DNA from: Straminergon stramineum
Taxonomy: Eukaryota; Streptophyta; Bryopsida; Hypnales; Calliergonaceae
Length of the DNA stretch: 64,000 nt
NCBI GenBank assembly: GCA_963920665.1
Contig: OY987268.1
Location: 1,800,501-1,864,500, forward strand
Direction: 5' to 3'
Below are positions 45,693-57,900 of this stretch, piece by piece. The position numbers and the translations under genes were made by a program. The notes beneath the pieces are model-generated. The model saw only the letters and a list, made by a program, of their open reading frames with translations. It made no database searches and had not been told where the DNA came from. How positions within the stretch are numbered: the stretch's first letter is position 1; each line of letters opens with the position of its first letter.

Positions 45693-47730
45693 GTTAGAGG
45701 CTAGAATTGTACTATTGTAGAGAATTCAAGAGCATAGGAGTAGAGCCCCTAGAAGAGAGGAAGCTATAAAGCAATATCGGAGGAGAGATTCACTTGTGAC
45801 TTTAGTTTGCAATTGAATGTGTGAAAATACTCAATGGGTGAGTATATTGAAGTGCATATGTATGTAGAAATTTCCAAAGATTGCATACTACTAATAGAAT
45901 TGTGAGGTTAACAAGAGATTGGATATGTATTTCAATTTTGTGTAAATAGCTTAAAGTTGTACTAATGCTAGTACAATTTAATGAACATTAATGAAGGGCA
46001 TATGTATGCAAGATACCATGTTGGTTATCTAACACACTAGTCTAAGACAATGACCATATATTTGTACTATTGCATCCATAAAGAATGGATTGAAACTGAA
46101 AATAGGATAAAGTGTGTCTTTTAGCTATCCAATGGAATAACATACCTTTATTTTTCTATAAGAATCAAACTACAAAATATATCTACTTTAAAGTGGCCCT
46201 AGACAACTAAACAATAGATGAATTTACCATTTCTCTATAAGAAGCCCCCTTACCTAGTAGCTTTAGGTTTTAGTTTAAAGAGAGTGAAACAAAGATTATA
46301 GTTGGAGACAAAGACCTTTCAATGGCAAAGACAAATTCTCTAAGCACAATGGCAAGGCATGTGAAGACTGATGTATTTGACAAAGTGTAGTATTGTGTGA
46401 ATTTTTTGTTTCATTTATTTAAAAACTGTACATTTGCACTAGATTCTCATAAAAATTGTTTTGGAAAAATGATTTTTTTTCCAATAATTCTTCTTCCTAT
46501 AAAGAGAACTCATTTTTCTTTCTTTAAAAAAAAACAATCACAAAAATTTGTTATAATCTACAAATTCAATAGTTAGTATTTTCTATAGTTAATTTCATAG
46601 ACTAATCATTGTTTTTATAAAATTATAATTTAAAGATTCATGCACATCTATACACCAAAAAAAAAATCAAAAGGGATTGATTCATATACAACCAAGATTC
46701 TCAAGAAGTTGGGTAGGTCTTGAGGGATTAATAGGGATTGTGGATCACTCTAAATCCCTTTAATTAGACTACTTGGAAGACAATCATATCACATTTCTAA
46801 TAGTTTGTATATGAGAGAAGTGTACTAGATTATAAACAATGATAATGTAGCCAATGTGTAAGACATTGAAGAGAGAATCTATATTAGTATCAAGTAGGAG
46901 CCATACTAAAATTGTCTAGGACTCTAGGCACTAAAAGTGCTCTTTGACACAAAGGCATGTATTGGATTTTTCAATGTACCAATTTCATTCTTGAATATAC
47001 CATTAGTGAACATTTCACAATTTGGACGTAATTAGATCCTTATCTAATTCCAACTTCAAAATTTATAACTAAGGACAAACTTCCATTTACATAGAATATG
47101 AAAACATTGCCTAAAAGAAAAAAAATTAGAAATATACATGGAAGTATACAATAATTAGGAGAAGAGAATACAAAATTTTGAATGACAAAATTTTTAAGTG
47201 AAGCTAGTGAAAAACAGGGGAGGCAAGTCTTTGATTTTTAGAAAACTATTTTTGAGCCTTCATAGTTTTTAATACAACAAGTCTTTGGTGGGACTACGGT
47301 GGAGTAGATTCTCAGATTTTTTAGCAAAATAAATTACAAAATGAGAACAATCTAGATATCAACTCATCATTTTTGCAAGTTTTCCTATTCTTTCCATCTC
47401 TGTATGAACCCATTTAGAACCTTGCACAATATTCATGATGCACCAAATAACCATACTAGTTGTATAGTTGAAGAACAGACAAAAGTTGTTTTCCAATTTA
47501 CTTGGATATACTTCATTTATTCTCATAGCTCCCACAATAAATTTTTAAAAAGAATCATAATCTCCCCTTATATCCACATGACCCTCTTATAGGGGTTAAC
47601 ATTGGACTCAAATTTTTTGGATGCTTTTAGTTTGACAACTAGACAAAGCTACTCCTTAATCTTTAAAGGATAGATCGATGACTACAAAAATCAACCCTTT
47701 TGGACCATGTGACATCATCTATGTCATGAC
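45693..47730. other. Intergenic AT-rich DNA
   Basis: Nothing recognised. Confidence 0.35.
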
Positions 47731-48070
47731 CCTTGTCACAACCCTTTAATGGATGAATACATTAATAGATGAAAGAATTTATAATGATTGTGTCATGACC
47801 TATATGTCATGGCCTTTGATGGATAAATGCATTGATGGATAAACTAATCTATGATGAAATGTGCACCAATGGACAAGCAAAGATTGTCTAAAGATAGGTT
47901 TTTTCAGATGGTGGATTTGTGCACTAGAGTTAGACAACTCTAGTTGGATGACAAGGGCACCGGAGTGCTTGATAACAGATATCTCCAAATGATGGATTTA
48001 TGCACTAGAATCAGACAACTCCACTTGAATGACTAGAGCAATAGACTTAGACAATTCCTAGAGGAAGACA
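47731..48070. repeat. Two diverged tandem repeats
   Basis: A TCATGACC..TTTRATGGATRAAT unit of about 65 bp occurs twice (about 47732-47855). Then a GATGGATTTRTGCACTAGA..AGACAACTC unit of about 85 bp occurs twice (about 47908-48065). Both are degenerate. Confidence 0.55.
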
Positions 48071-48545
48071 AGTGTGTTGAACTTAGAATTAGACAATTCA
48101 AAGTCAAAAAAATCAAGAATTGGATAAAAAATGATTTGGATTAGGTAAGATTTAGAGATGTACAACTTTTACTTTAGTGGATGGTTCTAGATAGAATGAA
48201 GGATAGAAAGCTAAAGATAGAAAAGGAGTCTTAGTCTATCTCAAAGATTAAGAGCATTCCTATGGCTGGCATATGAGAGAGGCATAGAATTGAGTCGTTT
48301 GGCGTGCTTAGGAGATGCGGCCAACCAATGTGGTAGTCGTGTTCCCCACTACTAAAAGGCGAACACAACATGCCAAGGACAGACACTCTATCCAGCAAAC
48401 TTAGCTTAATTTTTAACCTATTTTAACCTTCAACAATTTAATGCTCAATTTTTTGAGGACTGCCTTTTTTAACATTCGTTTCTGAAAAACAAATAACCAT
48501 TGCCCCACAATTCTACACAAATGATGCCATCTTTAAAAGCTATGC

Positions 48546-48722
48546 AGGGCGGTAAAGTAAGTTCAATATATCCACGTGGGGTGGTAGGAGGTCCTCCAAC
48601 CCATGTAGGATATATGAGAGCATGAATTAGTGCCCCCCACTAATTCATGCTCTCATATATCCCACATGGGTTGACGAACCTTCTATCACTTGATGTGAAT
48701 ATATTGAGATTTACTTCGCCCC
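48546..48722. repeat. Foldback element (long hairpin)
   Basis: About 177 bp with arms meeting at a CCCCC loop near 48635. The inner arms (ATATATGAGAGCATGAATTA and its complement) are nearly perfect; the outer arms (GGGCGGTAAAGTAAG against the complement of TTTACTTCGCCCC) are diverged. It is probably a MITE, and could fold as RNA. Confidence 0.7.
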
Positions 48723-49235
48723 TTAAAATCCTAATTAACTTGGAAGTCTATTCACATGTTTGCCACTTGGAAATGGAATTGTACCGTAGAACTATACTTC
48801 TAAGCATTCTATGTGGTTAATGAAAAAAAAGTATGAATTGGAATTTCTTGAGGGCCAGCAGTGGTCGGTACCTCGAAATTGGTGTCAAAAGCTTTGTCTA
48901 ACCCGATAGTGAGCCCCTAACGAGACTAAATAGTTGGTTGTGGCCGGCCATTTTTGGGTCCTCAACGTGTCTGTCATGGGACAATGTTTTGGGTTGGCCA
49001 CAACCAATCACCAAGTTTGTATCACTTAGTGAATAGCCATGGGGGTGCTTTAAAAGTCTTTATTGATAGTCTCTATTATATAAGATGGAGCTTGAGATTC
49101 TCTCTTTGGAGATTGATCTCTCTCTATGGTCGGGTGGTTTGAGCTCTTTGTAGAAGCATTCTTGTTAATAAGTATATTTTGTGTTTGTTTTCAGAGTTCT
49201 TTGTAATTTGAAGTTACAGGCCGTGGGAGGTTTGT

Positions 49236-49406
49236 AACAATCTACTTTAAAAAATAAAAAATACTCAATAGAGGTCAAAGTACTATAGAAGATCTCCTTT
49301 TTCTTCACAAAATTCCAAGGATGAATAGTTGCAGTTTTGTCCTACATAGAGAGATTCTTTGCCATCCATTGAACACTAAACATTTGTATCGACATTTATG
49401 GGTTAA
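49236..49406. repeat. TTAA-bounded family 1 element, 5'-truncated
   Basis: Matches the right two-thirds of 3791-4269 (CAAAGTACTATAGAAGATCT, AATTCCAAGGATGAATAGTT) and ends ATGGGTTAA at 49406. The left end is missing. Confidence 0.65.
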
Positions 49407-49607
49407 ATGTAGTTCCTCTCTAATCACATAGATGTGAAAGCATCATCAAACTTGACAACGACAATTCTAACTCTAGAAAACTTGGAAATGCATTTTGAAA
49501 TACAATACAAAATTAATGGAAGATTGAACTATTTTCTCTCGAATCCAAAAAAGATGAAACAACTTGGGGTAGGTGTAACTTCCATTTTTACTTTCAAGTG
49601 AATTAGT

Positions 49608-49835
49608 GGGCCCTGTGCCATTGCCACAACCAAAAGAAAAGTAAAAGTAGTTTTCTAATTTTTGCATTCATACAAACTTTGGAATTTCATAACTTTCACA
49701 CCATAGGTCCAAATGCCATGAAACAAAGCCCACACACACCTTCTTGCCACGGACTTTTTGACGGTACGAAGAACCTAACTAAGGAATCCATGGTCTATGC
49801 AATCTCAATGTAACAAACAAACAAAACAAGAAGCT
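49608..49835 (+). repeat. Dispersed repeat R2, copy 2
   Basis: Shares GCCAAAAG/ACCAAAAGAAAAGTAAAAGT, CATACAAACTT, ATAACTTTCAC, CATAGGTCCAAATG and AAACAAAGCCCA with 25683-25910, upstream of CURT1-B. Confidence 0.65.
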
Positions 49836-49971
49836 TAACTTAAGGTATGGATTTTGCTGAAAAATATTTCAGTGGGTCGGTCTGCCGTACACTTGATGAA
49901 GAATGTTTCAGTTTGGCCACTTTGAAGCCAAAAAGAAAAAGAAGAATGCCAACTGAAGGCCAACGCAGAAA

Positions 49972-49979
49972 CCTTATCC
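49972..49979. promoter_or_regulatory. I-box-like element in the CURT1-B promoter
   Basis: CCTTATCC is the complement of GGATAAGG, conserved with 25419-25426 including the flanking GCAGAAA. Confidence 0.4.
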
Positions 49980-50224
49980 GAGAGCCAAAGGACTTGTGAG
50001 CTTAGCAAGCGACGGTTGGCTAGCATCCGCCATCGCCAGATTTCCTCTTCTCGCACCCGAAGCCCCCGCACTCTCGCATACTCGCATTTGCTGCTGCTGC
50101 AAATCATCATCATCATCGCCATAGCTCCACTCACATCTCTCCTGTCGCATCCATCAGCTCAGCTAATCCCTGCTGCAAGCGCTTCCATTTCACGCACCAC
50201 CGCAGTAGCTAGCAGCAGCTCGCC

Positions 50225-51722
50225 ATGGCGTGCGTTGCCGCTTTGACCAGCTCCTCCGTGGCCGCGCTTGCCGCCACCGCCTCATCCTCGTCTACCCGCT
50301 CGTCGGCCGCGGCGTCGGCGTCGTTGACGCTCCGTCGCAGTCTCCTGCATGGCAACCAAGTGGTGCTCAGCTCGCGAAGAGTAGGTGCGTGGCAATGCCA
50401 ACTTAGCGACTTGGCTGGACACCAATTCATCGAAAATTTGAACTCTTGATTTGGGATTGGGTCCAATGCCGTGACTGATCTCCTTGTATTCGAAAGTCTC
50501 GCAGTGGGATGGGTGTTGCATGTGGGTGGCCATTGCTTGCAAGAGCGGAATTCGATGGCTGTGGATGATAACTATTGCGTCCGAGTTGGAATCGATCTTA
50601 GCTGTGTCATGTATCGATTGTGTTTCTGGTTGTAATGATGCCGGTGCTTAGTCTATGTAGTGTCATTCTTATGTGGGGATGCAAGGTGTGGATCACGCAG
50701 AGGAATGTGAATAGTGTTTGGCGGTGTGGGATTTGCTTCTGGTGGATGATTGGCATGCAATGTTCTGAGGTTGAATTGGATTACTCTTTCCTAATTAGGG
50801 ATGACGAGTGTGTTAAATGGAATGTAGCTATGCTGAGCATTTGTGTGGCAACGTGCAGAGAGCATGAGGCTGAACCCTGCGCCCATCCGGGCCGTGTCTG
50901 ATGACGGCACCCCGGACAGCGCTGCCCAGCTCCAAGAATTCGTCGACGACCTCAAGGCCAAGGTAATTTCCCTACCTTCCTTTACCGTACATTTTGAGGA
51001 TGGCATGACCATTTTGCAGTTCAATTCTGTCTTTCTTCCTCACTTCTACTTTTACTTGTTTGCGAAAAATCCTTACTCCCATCTAGGGTACGTGCACTGG
51101 AGCTGTTTATCCTCCTTTCGTTTCTGACCTAAGTCAATCTCAGTGCACTTATTCTCTTCGCAAACGAATCTCATGTTCGTAAGAACCATGTAGGTTTTAT
51201 GTGTAAATTGACATCAGTTCTAGGATGTTGGCACTTATTTCTTCACAGAGCATGTCACGTTCATAAAATCCTAAGCGTTATTCACAAAGTGATCTCGATT
51301 TTTTCAGTTTTTATTGGGATTTTCACATGCGACTGTTCTCCGCAACTAGCTACAATTAACCAGAACTGACATTGTATTTGTGCTGTTGGCCATGGCAGTG
51401 GGAGGCAACTGAGAACAAGACCACTGTGGGCTTGTACGCGGGTGGTGCACTCGTAGCCCTGTGGCTGTCCTCCACCGTAGTGGGAGCCATCAACGCCGTG
51501 CCTTTGCTACCCAAGCTCATGGAGCTCGTGGGGCTGAGTTACACGGGATGGTTCGTGTACCGCTACCTGCTCTTCAAGAGCAGCCGCAAGGAGCTCGTGC
51601 GAGACATTGAGGTGCTCAAGGGAAAGATCACGGGCGCTGTGGAATCGGAGAAAGTGGACAGTGCCAGCATTTCAAATAGGGTGGAGTCGACGGTGAATGA
51701 AGTGCAGACTAATATCAAGTAA
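50225..51722 (+). CDS. CURT1: CURT1 thylakoid curvature protein, copy B
   Basis: Same role as copy A: grana-margin membrane curvature. Exons 50225-50384, 50859-50962 and 51399-51722 give 195 residues. The transit peptide (about residues 1-50) is rich in S, A and T. The mature part begins near MRLNPAPIRAVSDD. The helix WEATENKTTVGLYAGG leads into two membrane spans (about 100-120 and 130-148) and a C-terminal amphipathic helix, then a Ser/Val-rich tail ending EVQTNIK that copy A lacks. The intron 2 donor GTAATT is standard. Start codon: first ATG after the promoter, shared with copy A, context CGCCATGG. With cleaner splice sites and full length, this is the likelier main gene. Confidence 0.93.
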
Positions 51723-52364
51723 TATGCAGCAGCTCCGCTTGTGAATTGAGTCCAGCTTGCTGTTTCTTTTGCCTGCAGCTTCACTTCACCTTCTCCGTTT
51801 CCTAGGTCAGCTTTGTCCAAATTTTGACGCACTTTTTGTAATGTGTACATTCTTGCCCAACATCTTTCTTTCAAGCTCTTTCTCTCTCCAAGTTACCCTG
51901 ACTTTGTCTGAGAATTCAACTGGAAATGCGCTCTCTTATGTTATGCTTCAAAGGAGCTGCGCAATATCAACTATCATTGTGTACTGTTATGATACCTGAT
52001 GTCAATCCTTTTTCCTAAAATTGACCCATCTAGAGTTTTGTTTAAAAATGTTTACTCTCATAACACAGTTGATTTGGGGTTAACCCATTATTAGCACTTT
52101 GAGTTTTTTATACTTTGTTCATTGAGTGTCCATGAAACACATGTTAAACCTTGGAAGGAAGATGAGGACATTTTGTGTCCTTTGGATGGTCAAACAAGCT
52201 TTGTGTGTATTGAAGAATGGATGATTTGCATCTAATTTTTATGATGCTATTTCCACATCATTGACTGAAGTTCAAGACATTATAGTTTAAAAAAATAAAA
52301 TTATATGGGATAGTTTGTCAAAAGAATAGTACACTATACAATGTAATTCAATCCATACTTAAGT

Positions 52365-52550
52365 TAGGTTTTTTGTTTGTTTGTTTGTTACATTGAGATC
52401 CTTTGAATTGTGTGTCCTTTGGTTATGTTCTTGGTGCCATTGGAAAGCTCTCTATGAAGATGGGTGCATAGGCTTTGTTTTGTGTGGTTTGAACCTATGA
52501 TGTGAAAGTTATTGAATTTCAAAGGGTTTTTTGGATCACAAAATTGAAAA
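52365..52550 (-). repeat. Dispersed repeat R2, inverted copy 3
   Basis: Reverse complement of the R2 core: ACATTGAGATC, GGTGCCATTGGAAAGC, GGTTTGAACCTATGATGTGA, AAGTTATTGAATTT. Confidence 0.55.
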
Positions 52551-53184
52551 ATCATGCCTCACATTTAACTACTATTGGACTCTTTAGTGATTTTTGAACA
52601 AAACATTGGAGGTCTCTAGATAAGTATTTTTTGATGTTTTGTTTAGATTTCCCGATGTTTTGTATTATTTCATGATGACCATTTTTTTCTTGTTATTAAT
52701 TCCAAACTTTCAAAAGTTCAAAAGTAGTTAAATGTGTCATAAGGTAAAACAACCCATTGTGGTGAAAATCTGGAGTGTGCCCTCATGCCATTGTTGAAAT
52801 GTTTCAAATTTTTTCCCACATGAAGAGAAGTGTGAGAAGTAGTGAGAGCAATTGAAATTATATTTTTTAGATAAAGTATGAATTTGTTATGAATTTTTGA
52901 AGATATTTGCCCAAAAGAGTTAGTAGGCTACTTGATAACCAACAAAAACTCTATCCAATATGTTCATCTTAATCACCTAAAGCAGTCACAATAACTTCTA
53001 ATGTGGAAGGCCCTGAAAAGTTACTTTTTACAATTATTTATAGTCAAAAAATAGGGTGCTCCTATTGAGGTTACTAATTACTCAATGGGTGTCAAGTTAG
53101 ACATTGATTATGGCCTGAAAAACTGTCATGGGGTCATTAGGTGTCCACTATAGGTCATTTGATTGCAATGGAATGCTTTACCTT

Positions 53185-53575
53185 AATCACTTTTACTTTT
53201 CTTTTGGCTATGGCAATGGCATAAGATACACTAGTCTTATGCCTTGAAATAAGTTGTTTGTTTGTTTGATACATTTAGATCTAAAAAACAGTGAGTCCTC
53301 AAGTTGTGTCCTTGGTACTGTTGGAAGGTTCTCTGCGAGCAGAGGTGTATGGACTTGTTTTATGATGTTTGGACCTACAATGTGAAAGTTATGGATATTT
53401 GAATTATTTTTGAATTAAAAATTGAATCAAGTCATCTTTTATTTTGGAAAAGTGGCATAACTTTTACATCACATATCCGAACACCTTTGCACTCCTTCAT
53501 GTATAAAGCCCTTGCATTCCTTTGTTCGAAAATAAAAGATGACTTAATTCAATTTTTAATTCAAAAACAATTCAA
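53185..53575. repeat. R2 copy 4 with an adjoining inverted repeat
   Basis: 53185-53490 is an inverted R2 copy. 53400-53452 and 53522-53575 are inverted repeats of each other (TTGAATTAAAAATTGAATCA and complement), giving a foldback of about 50-bp arms. Confidence 0.55.
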
Positions 53576-55268
53576 GAACACAACCTCTTACACTGCAACA
53601 AAGCTCTAGCACTCCATTGTGTATAAAAAGTAGGGTTTTTTTTGGTGATTTGTTGTCAAATTGCACCAAAATAATGGACCTTGCACCAAGCCAATAGAAT
53701 ATAAACAATAAAATTTTGGATGAAATCACCAAAAAACTTCAAATTACAAAAAAAATCTTGGATGAAATCGCCAAATTGTGGATGAAAATAGAATTATGAA
53801 TATAGGAGATGAGCTAATGTGATATTTTCTATCCAATATGTGGATGAATATTAAAATTTGGAACACCACTGTAACATCTAATATCGCCACTTTGGCACTT
53901 CATCAAAAATGGAAAAAAACACACTGATAAAAAGGTGTTGAAATTCAAAGTTTTTGTACAATGTGAATCATTTTGCTTCAAAAACTCCAAAAGCACTCAT
54001 CAAAGGTCAAACTATTGTGCAAGACTTCTCCTTTCCACAAACAATTCCAAGGATTAACATTTGCACTTTTGTCTTCCACAGAAAGATTCTTTGTCATCCA
54101 TTGGATATTTAGGCTTGGTTCAAATTGGGACATTTAGTACCACTCAATAAAGTAACAAGCATTTTCATTGGCCAAATATTGGGTTTTGTCCACTAGGGCT
54201 TTCACACCAAATGGAAGACTACTTGAAGTTAGTATCACCATAGCATTATCCACTCCTACCAAAAATCAAGATAAAACCATACTTGTAAGTTGACAAGTTT
54301 TGGATCAAATTGGGAGTTGATCCCAAATTTTGTCCAGTGGACAAAATAGGTTTGTTCAAAGAAGAAAAGAATTGAGAAGGAACTTCCATGGAACACAAAT
54401 GCAACTATAAAAGAACTTTCTCAAATACAATTCCACCGGACGTCTAGTTCCTAGTGAGCAGCCATGCACCGGTTCGACAAAATCCATGATATCCATGATG
54501 ACTTGGCAATTTCTCTCCGCACTAAGACTAACGAAGTAGTGGACTAAGAGTTTCGTCCACATACCACTTGGCATCCCCTGGGCCCCCTGCTGAACAGGCC
54601 TTTAGTGTCCGCAGCAATGTTATAGGGTTTAAATCAATAAGTCCTTAACTGTGAATATTCCTTTTCAGTTCCCTTTTGGGGTGTTCAACCCCTTGCAGCC
54701 ACTTGTGGTACCAATCCTCCCTGGGAGACCACCGCCCAGCAACCCTGGTGGTGGAGCCTTGCTCTCAGGCTCGGATCCAGACCTGGCCCTACACGGTTCG
54801 GCTCCAACCCTGGCCTGACATGGTTCGGAACTTCGGATCCCAACCCTGGCCCTCCATTGTGGCATATTCTTTAGGACCCAGGTGGTTAGCAAGCATTGTA
54901 CTTGATCGTAGCAAACAAATAGGGCATGTGAGCTCTCAAATTGCAACTTGCAATGGGGATGACAGTACAAGTTTCCGGGGTGAGGTACCTGCACAGCTGC
55001 ACCCGAAGTAGTTCAAATATGAAACATTTAATTATGGTTTTCATTACTAAGGTGTACGACTTGTATCCATTAGAAAAGTTGGGTCAGATTGTTTTGGTGC
55101 TATTTTGACACCAAAGGCAGCATACAGGTCATTTTAGTGTCATTTTATCCATACTAGGTTGGTATGGAGATTGGCACCAAATTAACATAATTGCACTTCA
55201 ATGCACCATCGTGGCACCATGTTCACATGCCTTGAAGTTCCTGATGTCTGTCAATGTTAAGCATTTTA
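53576..55268. other. Intergenic DNA with a GC-rich patch
   Basis: A degenerate family 1 fragment lies at about 53990-54115. A GC-rich patch at 54680-54860 contains several CCCTGGCC/ACCCTGGCC units. No gene is supported. Confidence 0.4.
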
Positions 55269-56054
55269 GGGCCACTTCACACTACGGCACAAGGTCGAGA
55301 GTCCGTCGATTTCAGCCAATGAGATTGCAGAAACCCAAGAGTTTGGCCTCTCGAGCCTTCACACAAGGAGGCACAACCCAAAGTCCGTCGCCTACTTGTC
55401 TGCCTACATGGCACCCAAACGCCTACATGGCGACGGACTCTCGATTAGAGTTTGGGTCGCCATTTCTGGCCAACCCAAACTCTAATCGAGAGTCCGTCAA
55501 GTTTTTTTCAGAAACTGACAAAATCTCAGCCATTAGATTGCCCTCCTTTGTTTATTTGTTTATTTGTTTATTTGTCCCCATTGGGGTTTGAACCCTAGTC
55601 TCCACCATTACAATGGGGAGTCTTTGCATTCTATGAACCTACTTCCCTTCAATGTTTAATGTCACCTTTTTATTCCATTTATATCCTTCATATTCCTTGT
55701 TTAATGATGAGAGCATGTGCTGTAATTATTTTTCCAAGGCCATTTTTGACTCCTTTCTCATGTTTTTTAACCTTTTGCTTGAAAAAATTGTCACATGGGT
55801 GACAATTTACTGAAAATTTCAGAAATTGGATGGATTAGAAGTTTAAAAAATGGAATAGGTTTGGACTTTGGGCTTGGACTTTGGGTTTGGACTTTGGCCT
55901 TTGGCCTTTGGAGGCTTCACACTATGGCCGGCCAAGGGCTCCAATTCCTAGTTTTTTTGGCCTATTTATTGCTCATTTCCTTGGACTCTCACCAAAGTTT
56001 GGCCACTCAATCCCACGGCCTCTCAACTTGGACGGCCATAGTGTGAAGAGGCCC
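55269..56054. mobile_element. PIF/Harbinger-like non-autonomous element with TTA duplications
   Basis: 786 bp. The ends GGGCCACTTCACACTACGGC and GCCATAGTGTGAAGAGGCCC are 20-bp inverted repeats with about three mismatches. They are flanked by TTA at 55266-55268 and 56055-56057, the duplication typical of PIF/Harbinger. An inner end copy (GGAGGCTTCACACTATGGCC) lies at about 55907. No transposase. It contains a perfect 26-bp-stem hairpin. Confidence 0.75.
55432..55498. repeat. Perfect 26-bp inverted repeat
   Basis: Arms at 55432-55457 and 55473-55498 are perfectly complementary (GACGGACTCTCGATTAGAG..) around a 15-base loop, inside the Harbinger-like element. Confidence 0.9.
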
Positions 56055-56973
56055 TTAGTGTATGTTCCATTGAGCAATAGTGGGGGGTGGGGGATAATTT
56101 TCTCCAGTCAAGGAATAGAAATAATGAAAGATTGCACTATTTTTTGCTCATTTTTCATCAAGTTTGGAATTAGTAGAAACTAAGGAAGTGAGTAGATTAT
56201 AGTTTGATTTGTTCTTGATGTAAGGTACACCAGCCCATTACTATTCGGCAGCCCAATTCCATGAATAGACTAGCCCAATTCCATCACCCACTCTTGGCCC
56301 AAATACCATCTAAAATTCCCCCCAATTTCCTTCAATCTTTGACAAAATCAAGGTTTTCTATGACAGAATTAGGGGTCTTATGACAAGATGGGGTAATGTG
56401 TCATTCCATTAATAGAGAATATTTAGTACTTCATTAGGCAATTATAGGTTGGTTGTGTGTTGTTTATGACTCTAGTCTAAAGGTGGTTTTGTAATTTCAA
56501 AGCTGACCACTTCAAAAATTCACAGAAATTACCATTTTTGATTGGAAAATTATAATTTGACTTAGGTCTAATTCATGAAACAAGCACACACCTCTGAAAA
56601 ATATGTGTCCCTCTTGGAATTGACCCCAAGATTGGTAGATTACAAATGAGGGTGGGAATAGGTTGGTTTACTTTATAGGCAAACCTATTTTCAAGAAGTG
56701 CAAAACTAAAAGTTGGTCTAAGCAACTTCATTAGGTGTTAATGTGTTGTTTGTTATATAATAATGAAGATGCTATGACCACATCATATTCTCTTCATTTA
56801 TAGGATGGATGGGTCACCATATCTTGCACAAATGGGGCCCTAGTTGGAATTAGGTTGTATACCTTACATTGTCTGAGTTTTTGTACATTCTAGGTAATAA
56901 TCTTTTGAGCAAATTATCAATAAAACCAAAAACATTTGTTGTTGTTGTTGTTGTTGTTTAAAATTATAAAACT
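56055..56973. other. Intergenic DNA
   Basis: Nothing recognised except a (GTT)n microsatellite at 56937-56958. Confidence 0.35.
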
Positions 56974-57900
56974 TTAACCCCTAAAGGACCATTTGTCCAC
57001 TTGGGGGACAATTTGGGTCTAGCCAGGTTCCTATTGTCTCAATTTTTAGTGATATTTTTTGGAATTTTTTGAGGTTGTGTATTTTTTCAAGAGATTTGTG
57101 AAAATATATTTTTTATTTTAATTGATGCTCGGGAACAAAAGTTATGGCATAATAAGCAAAAATGGAGTTCAGAGGTAGCACAAACAAAATCACAGAAAGT
57201 CAAAATAATTTTTTTTCAAATTTTTTTCTCAAAGATTATATTTTTGTCTACATGTGAAGCTTTGTTTCATTAAATTTGGACTAATAATGAAAAAGTTGTG
57301 GACAATCTTAGTTTTTTGGGCAATCTAAGTATCTTCTTGAAAAAATAACTTGTGGAGTTCATTTTTTAATGCAATTTTTAGAATTTTTCTAAAAAAAATG
57401 CTAGACAAGGTTAGATTCTCTTACTAGAACAATCTCAATGTTGGAATTATTGTGATTCAATTCCATCTAAAAACTATTAACAATTTAGTTTTTTCTTCAA
57501 TCTTGAACCCACCTCTTCTTAACAATTTTTTAATGAGTGAAAATGAAGTGCTTTTTTCCCAAATTTTTTTAGATTCTCAACTCAACTACTTAATATAAAT
57601 AAGTAGAAAATCAAAATTTGTAGTGCAAAAAATTGAACTAAAAAGATTCAAAGCCAAAAAATCTAATCAAGCAAGGTGCAAAAATACTTGTTTTCTTCAC
57701 TTTAAATGCATATATCTTGCAATCTACATGGTCAAAGTTTCTGAAATTTCTTTCATGTATTCATATACTAGTCAAGTATAAGATCTTATGGTTGGATATG
57801 CAGAAAAGAACAATTTTTAATGTTCTTTTCTCTTTGCAATAGAAATGACAGTTTTGAGTGTTTTTTGATAGGAAAATCATATTGATCCTTTAGGGGTTAA
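56974..57900. repeat. TTAA-bounded element, family 2, intact
   Basis: 927 bp from TTAACCCCTAAAGGACC to GATCCTTTAGGGGTTAA, with inverted ends of about 17 bp with few mismatches. The dyad TTGTCC (56993-56998) / GGACAA (57006-57011) follows the left end only. AT-rich, no open frame of note. Related to 3106-4551. Confidence 0.82.

Larger units (their letters stand above)
49870..52040 (+). repeat. Inverted segmental duplication, right copy
   Basis: Counterpart of 23205-25510. Exon lengths 1 and 2 are identical (160 and 104 bp); introns differ by indels (474 and 436 bp here, 480 and 587 bp there). Confidence 0.85.

Noticed and set aside
52075..52090. GGGGTTAACCC, resembling two back-to-back TTAA element ends
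   Set aside because: No opposite ends were found at a plausible distance and the 11-bp palindrome can arise by chance.
54665..55011. Open frames of 109-111 codons on both strands in a GC-rich patch
   Set aside because: They arise from repeated CCCTGGCC units; frames on both strands are equally open, and no protein family fits.
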